NCBI GenBank assembly: GCA_003454065.1
Contig: DMKZ01000013.1
Span: forward strand, 1 to 7,581
Reading direction: 5' to 3'
DNA: 7,581 nt
Source: Spirochaetaceae bacterium
Lineage (GTDB): Bacteria; Spirochaetota; Spirochaetia; Sphaerochaetales; Sphaerochaetaceae
In this document: positions 1-6,375 of the stretch, piece after piece
How positions within the stretch are numbered: the first letter of the stretch is position 1
Layout of the letters: the number at the start of each line of letters is the position of its first letter
Notes under the pieces: model-generated
The model's database searches: none
Seen by the model: the letters and a program-made list of their open reading frames with translations, nothing else
Told to the model about the DNA's origin: nothing
Position numbers and translations under genes: made by a program

Positions 1-434
1 GCAAAGGCGTGTATATGGGGTTTCTCACTATGTTGATAATGCTGCTGGTCTATGCCGTGACGCTATGGTTCAAGCCGGATTCCACGGATATTGCCCATGA
101 GCATTTGAAAAGCGTCATAGGATTTTCCTCGATGCGCATTGTAGCCGCTTCGTTCGCCGCTTATATTGTGTCCAACACATTTGATATTTCGGCGTTTTCT
201 TTTATAAGAAAGCATCGTCCGGCGCTTCCATGGCTGAGGAACAACGGCTCCACCTTCACGAGCCAGCTTATCGACACGCTGATTTTCGTTCCGTTCGCAT
301 TTTATGGGATGTATGATCTCAAAACGTTCATGTATATTCTCGTAAGCACGTATTTTTTCAAGACCGTAGGCGCTCTTATCGACACTCCATTCTTTTATTT
401 GGCGAGGAAAATCAAAAAACCGCTTTTTGCTTGA
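1..434 (+). CDS. Queuosine precursor transporter, YhhQ/VUT family (partial, 5' end outside window)
   Basis: This is the C-terminal 140-odd residues of an integral membrane protein. Members of the YhhQ/VUT family (usually about 210-240 residues) import queuosine precursors such as preQ0/preQ1 for tRNA modification. The visible part has at least three hydrophobic segments: the first 20 residues, a segment around 'RIVAASFAAYIVSNTFD', and 'LIDTLIFVPFAFYG' followed by another helix. The family hallmark is the stretch WLRNN..ST.TSQLIDTLIF, with the conserved Ser, Gln and Asp, and a basic C-terminal tail (ARKIKK). The frame is open to the left edge (codons for Lys-Gly precede the GTG at position 9), so that GTG is internal rather than the start. 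The stop is TGA at 432-434. The family call is firm; the exact substrate is inferred. Confidence 0.85.
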   Translation, partial: KGVYMGFLTMLIMLLVYAVTLWFKPDSTDIAHEHLKSVIGFSSMRIVAASFAAYIVSNTFDISAFSFIRKHRPALPWLRNNGSTFTSQLIDTLIFVPFAFYGMYDLKTFMYILVSTYFFKTVGALIDTPFFYLARKIKKPLFA

Positions 435-435
435 T

Positions 436-460
436 AGCGCTCTTGAAGCGTTTGGTTTTT
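436..460 (+). terminator. Weak intrinsic terminator after the transporter gene
   Basis: AGCGCT (436-441), a 5-nt loop, then AGCGTT (447-452) form a 6-bp stem including one G-U pair. It is followed by a T-rich run (453-460, interrupted by GG). It lies 2 bp after the transporter stop. The stem is short and the T-run imperfect, and the site overlaps the -35 box of the next promoter, so this is a tentative call. Confidence 0.3.
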
Positions 461-471
461 CAATATATAAT
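443..471 (+). promoter_or_regulatory. Sigma70-type promoter for the lipoprotein gene
   Basis: TTGAAG (443-448), a 17-bp spacer, and a perfect TATAAT (466-471). The predicted transcription start is near 478, only about 4 nt before the ATG at 482. That would give an almost leaderless mRNA, in line with the lack of any Shine-Dalgarno sequence there. If the ATG at 509 were the true start, the leader would be about 30 nt. Confidence 0.55.
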
Positions 472-481
472 ATTGCACATT

Positions 482-958
482 ATGAACAGAAAGAGTAATT
501 TGATCGTTATGCTTGCGGTTTTGATTGCCAGCGCATGCCTTGCTTCATGTGTTTCCTTCGCATCGAAGGGTCTGTCTTTCGGCAGGACTGTCGGAAGGGA
601 TGAGCCTGTCAATCGCATTTATTTTAGCGAAAGGGTTTGGATGAATAAGTTTTTGGGCTCGAGCGCAGGAGCGACATTTGTCAACGTATCTCAAACTAAT
701 TACGATTTCCTTGTTGCCGATATTTGCCGCAAGGTTGCGATCCGGTATGGCGGAATAGGCGTCGAAGATGTTTCGGTCGTTCACGAAGCGAGCGCCGGAT
801 GCATATTGCTGAATGCTATTACTCTTGGGATCTATGCTCCTTCGGAGGTAGTGGTGTCGGGATATGTGATCGTGCCTTCGACGGTTCAGCAACTAACGAC
901 TTTTCAGCAGCCTGCCGCTTCGCAGCCGAATGCATCGCAGCCGAACGCCTTGCAATAG
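482..958 (+). CDS. Small lipoprotein with Bor-like C-terminal motif
   Basis: A 158-residue secreted lipoprotein. The n-region is basic (MNRK), the h-region is hydrophobic (residues 6-18), and the lipobox LASC places the lipidated Cys at 23; an alternative Cys lies at 19. The mature part contains 'ITLGIYAPSEVVVSG' (about 113-127), which resembles the 'ITxGIYTP' signature near the end of Bor-type lipoproteins (lambda Bor, linked to serum resistance). The rest does not match closely enough to name the family. The tail is rich in Gln, Pro, Ala and Ser, with a short repeat (ASQPN twice). The start at 482 was preferred over the upstream in-frame TTG at 431 because it gives a proper signal peptide and lies just after a promoter. 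The next gene starts 45 bp downstream on the same strand, so co-transcription is likely. Function unknown; probably anchored in a membrane. Confidence 0.7.
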   Translation: MNRKSNLIVMLAVLIASACLASCVSFASKGLSFGRTVGRDEPVNRIYFSERVWMNKFLGSSAGATFVNVSQTNYDFLVADICRKVAIRYGGIGVEDVSVVHEASAGCILLNAITLGIYAPSEVVVSGYVIVPSTVQQLTTFQQPAASQPNASQPNALQ

Positions 959-1003
959 ATTCGGCATAGTTCTTAGCATTTCTTTCAAATGATAGGATAG
1001 GAT

Positions 1004-2929
1004 ATGAGGGAAGAGCGGCTTCTTGAACCTGCGCGGTATTATACATCCGAACTTAAGGCTGCCTATAGGGACAGGCTGGTCGAGCGATTCGAGGAACTGA
1101 CGAAAAAATCCGGCATTGATGTGGAAGCCAACAAGGCGACGGTCAGGTCCTTGAATGAGGAGAACGGAATACTCGACGGATACAGGAGGAAAAAAGGTCT
1201 TTGGATATTTTTCCTCATATTTTCAATTGCGGTTGTCGCTGTTGTGTCGTATTTCGCATATAAGCAATCGCAGGGCTGGTCTCGAACTCAGGAGCAGATG
1301 ACCCGCGCCGCTTTGGAGGCTGCGGGCATCGGATTTTTCGGATTTCTTGCAATCCAATCCATCATTAAAATCGGCAAATACGCCAAATTGATCAAAAATC
1401 AGGAAAAAGTCGTGAAAAGAATCGAAGGCGATGCGTGGAATCAGGTGTCGCCTTTGCTTTCCATCATGAATACGGAGGATTTCTGCAATATCGTTCATGA
1501 TATAGCTCCGGCAATCGAGATAGCGCCTTACATACCGAGCGGATTTGTCGAAAGGCTGAGGGAGCGAAGCGACAGGGAGAATGAACTTCTGAACCATATA
1601 AACTTCTTGAAAGGCGAATCGATAACGACGGTTTCATCATTGTCCGGCTGCGTTGACGGAAAGCTCTTCATGGTGATGAGCTATGTGCGGTTCGTCATGG
1701 GGACCAAGATATACACCTGTTCGATTACGCTTCCATACAGGGATTACGTCACGGATTCCAACGGGAACAGAAAAGCCGTTACGAGATATGAGACGCTGAC
1801 CGCTTCCGTTGAAAAGCCTTATCCGTACTACCATCCTTATACGAGAGCGATTTATTTTAGCGAAGCATGCCCGAACCTCACTTTTTTCAGAAACCCCGTT
1901 AACATCAACGCCAAATCGGAAAAGCAATTTGAAAAGGAAGTCAAGAAGGCCGAAAAGAAATTCATCAAAATCGAAAAGAAATCGTTGAAAAGCGGAGGAA
2001 AATCCTTTACGCCGCTTTCAGACACTAAATTCGAAGCGCTTTTCAACACAGAAGATCGCGACAATGATGTCGAATTCAGGATGATGTACACGCCTTATGC
2101 GATAAGCCAATTCACGGATTTCGTCAAGTCTGCGGAAGGTTTCGGCGATAATTTCTATCTCGAAAAGGACGGGTGCGCCACATCATGCATACTCGAAGGA
2201 GGCCAACTCGGATATTCCGATGGAATCAGGCCGGGAATCGGGAAAATCGCATCGTTCGATTATGATTTGATAAACAGGAACTTTGCGCACTATGGCGATG
2301 CGTTCTTCAAGAATTTCTATTTTTGTCTTGCGCCTCTTTTCATGATTCCAGTGTATGCTGAAGGGCGCGATGAGGACTTCTCGAAGATTCTGTCCGATAG
2401 CCGTCCGCATGCGTTCGATGGATTCGACGCCGAAAGCCTTGCCGCCAAGAATCCGGAATTGTTCCGCCCGGCAGGAACTGTGACCGATGTCATAATCAAG
2501 TCCGCAAGCTCGAAGGTTGTCGAATGCGGAACGCTGTTTGCGATGAAATCAAGTTCCTTTCGCGGCGAAAGCAGGGTGGAACTCGTATATCGCGTGGGAT
2601 TTCATGTAAGCGGAAACGTGCCTGTTCATTGGACGGAATACATCATGCAGTCGCGTACGGTTGAAATGCTTGTCGCATATCTCGGTTTGGCTGAGGGCCA
2701 AATGGAAAGCCTTATCAATGCAAGCGGCTGCCGCTATCCGTTCGTATGCAAGGATGGGTTTGCAGGCTTCGTAGCGGACAGGAAGACATTGGAATCCGAA
2801 GAGTTCGTGAGCGTGATAAAGAGCATAAGCGCATCTGCGGAGAAATTGAAAACAGGAGATGTCGCCAAGCAAATCAATCCGGCCGAAAAGCTCATTGGGC
2901 GCATTGAATCGCTGACAAGGCGAAATTAA
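1004..2929 (+). CDS. Large two-helix membrane protein of unknown function
   Basis: A 641-residue protein that I do not recognise. The N-terminal 60 residues are charged and helical. Two predicted transmembrane helices follow, at about 66-86 (GLWIFFLIFSIAVVAVVSYF) and 103-123 (ALEAAGIGFFGFLAIQSI), joined by a short polar loop. The remaining ~510 residues form a soluble region with no signal peptide. This region contains a basic, coiled-coil-like Lys/Glu segment at about 302-336 (KSEKQFEKEVKKAEKKF) and scattered Cys residues, but no obvious catalytic motif. With both ends on the same side of the two-helix hairpin, the large domain is probably cytoplasmic (inference). A purine-rich AGGATAGGAT lies just upstream of the ATG. 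It follows the lipoprotein gene by 45 bp. The architecture (short N-terminus, two helices, long C-terminal domain) loosely recalls DUF3137-type proteins, but I see no matching motif. Confidence 0.75.
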   Translation: MREERLLEPARYYTSELKAAYRDRLVERFEELTKKSGIDVEANKATVRSLNEENGILDGYRRKKGLWIFFLIFSIAVVAVVSYFAYKQSQGWSRTQEQMTRAALEAAGIGFFGFLAIQSIIKIGKYAKLIKNQEKVVKRIEGDAWNQVSPLLSIMNTEDFCNIVHDIAPAIEIAPYIPSGFVERLRERSDRENELLNHINFLKGESITTVSSLSGCVDGKLFMVMSYVRFVMGTKIYTCSITLPYRDYVTDSNGNRKAVTRYETLTASVEKPYPYYHPYTRAIYFSEACPNLTFFRNPVNINAKSEKQFEKEVKKAEKKFIKIEKKSLKSGGKSFTPLSDTKFEALFNTEDRDNDVEFRMMYTPYAISQFTDFVKSAEGFGDNFYLEKDGCATSCILEGGQLGYSDGIRPGIGKIASFDYDLINRNFAHYGDAFFKNFYFCLAPLFMIPVYAEGRDEDFSKILSDSRPHAFDGFDAESLAAKNPELFRPAGTVTDVIIKSASSKVVECGTLFAMKSSSFRGESRVELVYRVGFHVSGNVPVHWTEYIMQSRTVEMLVAYLGLAEGQMESLINASGCRYPFVCKDGFAGFVADRKTLESEEFVSVIKSISASAEKLKTGDVAKQINPAEKLIGRIESLTRRN

Positions 2930-3305
2930 TCGCCCGACGGCGGCAAAAGCCGGATGCGATACTGGCTAATAGGCGACTTTGCTTAAAGTATGTGCATACT
3001 CTTTCACCAAAATCTTAGTTTTGTGGCTGCCATGCCATTTCAAATGCAACAAGCGCATGGTGTTATATTTGAATCGGCAAATCGCCCACGTTTCAAAAAT
3101 CTAAAACCGTTTGCAAGATTGGCAACTAGCACTAGATTAGATTGGACTTGTATGAGTACAAATAGCGTTTTTCCGTCAGATATTGCTAAATTTACCCCAA
3201 AATTCGCGAAATTTCAAGTTTTTTGCTCTGTTCTGGACTGTCTGGAATCTAACACAAAACAACATTTACTTAAACTTTTACTTAAAGTGATGGTAATTTT
3301 AGATT
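2930..3305. other. AT-rich intergenic stretch with no convincing gene
   Basis: About 375 bp between the membrane-protein gene and the IS30 remnant, clearly richer in A+T than its flanks from about 2985 onward. A 4-bp hairpin (CGGC-AAAA-GCCG, 2941-2952) without a T-run follows the upstream stop. A 10-bp direct repeat TTTACTTAAA occurs at 3265-3274 and 3277-3286 (12-bp period). A 111-codon plus-strand frame runs through the stretch but lacks a ribosome binding site, ends inside the IS inverted repeat and looks like chance. The minus strand holds a 30-codon frame, listed separately. Confidence 0.5.
2966..3058 (-). other. Short ORF of 30 codons, doubtful gene
   Basis: ATG at 3058-3056, stop TAG at 2968-2966, encoding a basic peptide (contains HLKWHGSHKTKILVKEY). 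The frame is open about 13 codons further upstream of the ATG. The composition is protein-like, but there is no Shine-Dalgarno sequence and no promoter. It may be the decayed end of a former gene or a piece of a dispersed repeat. I cannot assign a function. Confidence 0.15.
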
Positions 3306-3326
3306 GGCGAATTAGCAAGCCCTAGT
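3306..3326 (+). repeat. IS30 left inverted repeat
   Basis: GGCGAATTAGCAAGCCCTAGT. It contains the stop codon of the transposase fragment (TAG read on the minus strand). It matches the right end except for one base at position 17, and similarity resumes further in (GCAAC) after a 1-bp offset. Confidence 0.8.
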
Positions 3327-3819
3327 GCAACCGAACTCCATAATACACCTCGTAAGGCGTCAGCCATCCAAGGCACTTTTTAGGCCTCAGATTCAGCTCC
3401 CTTATTCCACTGCTTACCTCCTCGTCTGTCCAATTCACCATGTCCTCGCCTTTTGGAAAATATTCTCTTAAAAGACCATTAGTGTTTTCGTTTGTTCCTC
3501 TTGCCCAAGGCTGATGTGGAAGGGGAAAATAGAACTTCGCTCCGAGCTTTCTGCCGAGCTCCCTGCAGCCTGAGAACTCCCTGCCCCTGTCGGGCGTGAT
3601 TGAAAAGCAGGGCCCATTCTCCAGAGCTCGTAGGATCTCCCTGCTCGCTTCCTCCTTGGCCTTCCTGCAGATGAGGAATCCCGATTTCCTGCCTGTCAGC
3701 GTCGTGAAGCAGGCGCCTCCCTTCCTTCCAAGGACAGCATCTGCTTCCCGGCGGCCGATCTCCTCCCTGATAGTGATTTTGCCTGACGCCATCATGAAGG
3801 ATTGCGGGGCTTTGTTCAT
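3322..3819 (-). pseudogene. IS30-family transposase, catalytic domain only
   Basis: A 165-codon frame matching the C-terminal half of IS30 transposases, which cut and join the element's ends with an RNase H-like DDE domain. All three acidic residues are visible: Asp27 in 'EADAVLG', Asp77 in 'ITPDRGREF' and Glu111 in 'RGTNENTNGLLREYFPKG', with the DD(33)E spacing typical of the family. The C-terminal signature 'LNLRPKKCLGWLTPYEV' is present. The N-terminal 150 or so residues with the helix-turn-helix DNA-binding domain are absent. Upstream the frame stays open to a TAG inside the right inverted repeat. There is no ribosome binding site before the ATG. It cannot be a normal functional transposase, although the catalytic core is undamaged. 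Confidence 0.85.
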
Positions 3820-3847
3820 CCATGCCGCGGAAACCCGCGCCGTTGCT

Positions 3848-3868
3848 ACTATGGCTTGCTAATTCGCC
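3848..3868 (-). repeat. IS30 right inverted repeat
   Basis: Read on the minus strand: GGCGAATTAGCAAGCCATAGT. It pairs with the left repeat at 20 of 21 positions. A TAG stop inside it closes the HsdM-like frame that enters from the rho side. Confidence 0.8.
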
Positions 3869-3924
3869 TTGTAAGAATCCTGGCGTATAGCATCTACCTT
3901 ATTCTTGATTGAACCTGTAAGCAT
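3859..3924 (-). pseudogene. Possible N-terminal remnant of type I restriction-modification HsdM, cut by IS30
   Basis: ATG at 3924-3922 opens a 21-codon frame beginning MLTGSIKNKVDAIRQD. This resembles the start of type I DNA methyltransferase (HsdM) subunits, which typically begin M-[LI]-T-G-x-[IL]-K-x-K-V-D-x-I and continue into a GGI.N...IEQITYL motif. Here the match stops at the IS30 right end; the last codons (KAN, then TAG) are IS sequence. No continuation is seen on the far side of the element. It starts 10 bp after the rho stop on the same strand. The match covers only about 16 residues, so a chance resemblance is possible. Confidence 0.35.
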
Positions 3925-3933
3925 GATTTCGCT

Positions 3934-5817
3934 TCACTTGCTATTCATCATAGATCCCAAGAAGATATGATTCGACTCGTATCGCTTCATCTTCTCGATC
4001 ACGAATTCGGTCATATCGACATCGTCCATGGAATTGATGGCATTGCGCAGCAGCCATATCTTCGCCAGATCGTCTTGCTCTATGAGAAGCTCTTCCTTTC
4101 TGGTTCCGCTCTTCTTGAGGTTTATCGCAGGATACACGCGCTTGTCGGAAATGCGCCTATCGAGGACTATTTCGCAATTTCCGGTTCCTTTGAACTCCTC
4201 GAAGATGACCTCATCCATCCTGCTGCCGGTTTCGATGAGCGCAGACGCTATTATCGTAAGCGAGCCGCCGTTTTCGATATTCCTCGCCGCGCCGAAAAAC
4301 CTCTTGGGCTTATGGAGCGCATTGGAATCGACTCCGCCGGACAGGACCTTTCCGCTCGCCGGCGCCGTTTGGTTGTATGCCCTCGCAAGCCTCGTTATCG
4401 AATCGAGCAATATGACCACGTCCTTGCCGTATTCGACCTGCCTTTTGGCTTTCTCTATCACCATTTCCGCCACGCTGACATGACGCTGCGCCTGCTCGTC
4501 GAAAGTCGAAGCGATCACCTCGCCCTTCACATTTCTTCTCATGTCCGTGACTTCCTCGGGGCGTTCGTCAACGAGAAGGACAAGAAGCTTCACATCAGGG
4601 TAATTATCGGTTATGGCATTCGCTATCTTCTGAAGCAATATCGTCTTTCCGGTTCTCGGAGGAGCCGTTATCAGCGCGCGCTGACCCTTGCCTATCGGAG
4701 CGAAAAGGTTCACTATGCGCATGGAAATGTCTTTTTTCATCCCTTCGAGATTGATTATCGAATCCGGATAAAGCGGAGTAAGGCTATCGAACGGAACCCT
4801 TCCGCGAGCCAAAGCAGGATCGCAATCGTTTACGCTCAGAATCTTCTGAACCGCGAAGAACCTTTCGCTAGCCTGGGGGTTGCGAAGCATGCACGAAACC
4901 ACATCGCCGGTTTTCAATGCGTAGGATTTGATCAGCTGAGGGGAAACGAAAACGTCTTCGGGCCCCGGCAGATAGCTGTTTATCTCGCTTCTGAGAAAAC
5001 CGAAGCTGCCTTCGGGCAATATCTCCAATGTTCCCACAGACCTGATATTGCATCCGGCATAGGCCTTGAACTTCAGAATCTCGGTAACTAACTCCTGCTT
5101 TTTCAGCTCGAACACCCTATCCCTATCGAGGCCGAGTTCGCAAGCCACATCACGCAATTCAGGTATTTGCATCCTGATGTAATCGTTTACGAAAACTATC
5201 TTGTCAGCAGGAATATTGCTCAAATCCACATCTTCGGCGGCGTCGAATTGGCAATCGGAATCGGAGTTCATCACATCCTTCGAATTTCTAATAATGGGTT
5301 TCGACCTTCTCGGTTCCTTCGCGTAGTCTTTCGCATAGTCCTTTGCAAAATCCTTCGTAAAAGTCTTCCTGCGTCCGCGCTGCCTCATCGACATGTCATC
5401 GGACGGATATTCCATCGTTTTGAGGGAAACTCTCTTGCGCGGTCTGGCTTGCAAATCGCTTTGAGTGTTCGGAAACGACCTTGATTCCGAAAAAGGCTGC
5501 GGCTGAACCGCAGGAACCTCATCAGCCGTATCAAACAAATCGGGCGCGAAGCACTGTGATTCGTCAGGACTCGCAACGTCGTCCTCCGAATGCGTTTTCC
5601 GAACTCGCGCATCCGCATTTCCGAAAGCCATCGCTGATGCATCTTTGATGTTCCCAATGTCGGCATCCGCTTCCTCGGTCAAAGGAGCATCATCGCTCAA
5701 AGCCGCATTGCGCCTCCTAGAAGCCAAAACAACACGCCTTTTCGCAGGTTTCCTCTCCGCTTTGCTTTCCTTTTTTATCTCTTCCTTGATTTCTTCCTTG
5801 TTCTCTTCCTGTTCCAT
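3934..5817 (-). CDS. rho: Transcription termination factor Rho
   Basis: Hexameric RNA-dependent ATPase/helicase that ends transcription by binding nascent RNA; cytoplasmic. From the ATG at 5817 it has 627 residues, against about 420 in E. coli. Order: acidic/basic low-complexity extension (about 1-195) with four 4-residue repeats ending [14 protein letters not shown] (about 155-168); N-terminal helical domain (about 210-252); cold-shock RNA-binding fold ([16 protein letters not shown], about 261-276); ATPase core. Walker A is APPRTGKT (385-392), Walker [11 protein letters not shown] (about 468-477), the Q-loop region [11 protein letters not shown] and the R-loop SGTRKEELL. The P-loop has Arg where E. 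coli has Lys181. The Met near the bicyclomycin site (EEVTDM) is kept. A TTG at 5829 would add four residues (MVGL); neither start has a strong Shine-Dalgarno sequence, and ATG was preferred. Confidence 0.97.
   Translation of the reverse strand: MEQEENKEEIKEEIKKESKAERKPAKRRVVLASRRRNAALSDDAPLTEEADADIGNIKDASAMAFGNADARVRKTHSEDDVASPDESQCFAPDLFDTADEVPAVQPQPFSESRSFPNTQSDLQARPRKRVSLKTMEYPSDDMSMRQRGRRKTFTKDFAKDYAKDYAKEPRRSKPIIRNSKDVMNSDSDCQFDAAEDVDLSNIPADKIVFVNDYIRMQIPELRDVACELGLDRDRVFELKKQELVTEILKFKAYAGCNIRSVGTLEILPEGSFGFLRSEINSYLPGPEDVFVSPQLIKSYALKTGDVVSCMLRNPQASERFFAVQKILSVNDCDPALARGRVPFDSLTPLYPDSIINLEGMKKDISMRIVNLFAPIGKGQRALITAPPRTGKTILLQKIANAITDNYPDVKLLVLLVDERPEEVTDMRRNVKGEVIASTFDEQAQRHVSVAEMVIEKAKRQVEYGKDVVILLDSITRLARAYNQTAPASGKVLSGGVDSNALHKPKRFFGAARNIENGGSLTIIASALIETGSRMDEVIFEEFKGTGNCEIVLDRRISDKRVYPAINLKKSGTRKEELLIEQDDLAKIWLLRNAINSMDDVDMTEFVIEKMKRYESNHIFLGSMMNSK
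5317..5364 (-). repeat. Four degenerate 12-bp tandem repeats inside rho
   Basis: Units at 5353-5364, 5341-5352, 5329-5340 and 5317-5328 encode [12 protein letters not shown] and DYAK in the N-terminal extension of Rho. The DNA units diverge but keep the 12-bp period, which suggests slippage-type expansion of a basic linker. Confidence 0.7.
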
Positions 5818-6175
5818 CAATCCAACCAACCCGTTCTATTACATATACGTTTATATTTTGCAATTGGGATGCTTCTAAAATCCTGCAATTCAATTGCGCC
5901 TATGGGATCCTTAAGACGGAAAACCAGCAATTATCTTTTTTCGAGGAAGGCAAGAAAACAGGAATGCTGTCACCTTTCGAGGCTTTAATCGGTTTACGAC
6001 CGAGAAAGCATCCGACAGGTTCGGACCATTGGATTTTCAGAAGCATCCTTTTGGAGATGCTCTCAAGAGCAGCTACGCCGCGTCAATCAATCGGCACAGC
6101 AAAACCAATAGACGAATACGCAACATCAGCACCGCATCAAAACGATGATCCGAACTTACAATTCGCCTCGCAAGG
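5818..6175 (-). promoter_or_regulatory. Long structured 5' leader of rho
   Basis: About 358 nt lie between the predicted transcription start (near 6175) and the rho ATG, with no convincing coding frame. Near-perfect complementarity joins 6031-6048 to 5867-5883. Within it are hairpins 6011-6025 (TCCGA/TCGGA, 5-nt loop), 5989-6003 (TCGGT/ACCGA, 5-nt loop) and 5885-5897 (GCAAT/ATTGC). Just upstream are 6058-6071 (TGCTC/GAGCA) and 6043-6060 (GCATC/GATGC); the latter competes for bases used by the long helix. The minus strand at about 5943-5965 is pyrimidine-rich and G-poor (TTCCTGTTTTCTTGCCTTCC), as expected of a Rho loading (rut-like) tract. In E. coli, rho is autoregulated by termination in a leader of about 250 nt, so a similar role is plausible here but inferred. 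Confidence 0.45.
5867..6048 (-). repeat. Imperfect 17/18-nt inverted repeat pair enclosing 147 nt
   Basis: GGATGCTTCTAAAATCC (5867-5883) is the reverse complement of GGATTTTCAGAAGCATCC (6031-6048) except for one extra base in the latter. The span is 182 bp. It could be the closing helix of a structured RNA in the rho leader, or the ends of a small non-autonomous (MITE-like) element. No clear target-site duplication is visible at the outer edges. Confidence 0.7.
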
Positions 6176-6181
6176 ACAAGC

Positions 6182-6209
6182 ATTATACCAAACACGATGT
6201 TTTTGTCAA
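6182..6209 (-). promoter_or_regulatory. Near-consensus sigma70 promoter facing rho
   Basis: On the minus strand: TTGACA (6209-6204), a 16-bp spacer, TATAAT (6187-6182), with the extended -10 TG two bases upstream (TGGTATAAT). Every core position matches consensus. The start site would be near 6175. There is no other minus-strand gene before rho, so it most likely drives rho through the long leader. Confidence 0.75.
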
Positions 6210-6242
6210 GAGGCTAATCGGCTGAGGAACTGGCAAAGCAGT

Positions 6243-6359
6243 TTAAAAGGCTCCAAAACCTAAAACCTGCGTGCTTTGAATTTTTTTCAAAAAGAGGGTA
6301 TCATTGACTAAATATCCTTTCGGCATTGAATGGCGCGGAATAAATTCAGGCTCAGACAT
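6243..6359 (-). CDS. Possible small protein of 38 residues, unknown
   Basis: ATG at 6359-6357, stop TAA at 6245-6243. The peptide starts MSEPEFIPRHSMPKGYLVND and ends with a hydrophobic VLGFGAF; I do not recognise it. It is preceded at a suitable distance by a TTGACA promoter (start site near 6369), leaving a leader of only about 10 nt with a weak CAGAG. An AACTG/CAGTT hairpin lies just past the stop but lacks a T-run. No signal peptide or membrane helix. It could equally be a chance frame in a transcribed upstream region of rho. Confidence 0.25.
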   Translation of the reverse strand: MSEPEFIPRHSMPKGYLVNDTLFLKKIQSTQVLGFGAF

Positions 6360-6375
6360 ACTCTGAAGTGCCCTA

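Larger units (their letters stand above)
3306..3868 (-). mobile_element. IS30-family element remnant with both terminal inverted repeats
   Basis: The ends are inverted copies of GGCGAATTAGCAAGCC followed by one mismatch and TAGT: 3306-3326 on the left and 3848-3868 on the right. The outermost 16 bp are identical. The flanking dinucleotide TT occurs on both sides (3304-3305 and 3869-3870), compatible with the 2-3 bp target duplication of IS30 elements. The element is 563 bp, about half the usual 1.0-1.3 kb, and encodes only the catalytic part of the transposase. The simplest reading is an internal deletion that kept both ends. It is richer in GC than the AT-rich DNA on its left. Confidence 0.8.

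Noticed and set aside
2990..3325. 111-codon plus-strand frame
   Set aside because: No ribosome binding site, unusual composition, and its stop lies inside the IS30 inverted repeat, so the end is accidental.
3967..5091. 374-codon plus-strand open frame
   Set aside because: It lies wholly antisense to rho, which has complete family motifs; the frame is open only because of rho's codon usage.
6001..6048. Possible tRNA or tmRNA T-arm around GGTTCGGACC
   Set aside because: The loop does not match TTCRANY, and no acceptor stem, anticodon arm or CCA end can be placed on either strand.
5867..6048. 6S RNA, suggested by the 182-nt length with paired ends
   Set aside because: Internal hairpins break up the extended rod with central bubble that 6S RNA needs, and no terminator follows on the minus strand.
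5964..6263. 99-codon plus-strand frame with 'LSPFEALIGLRP', faintly like a transposase C-terminus
   Set aside because: No ribosome binding site, no DDE motif upstream in the frame, and it overlaps the hairpins and promoter of the rho leader on the other strand.
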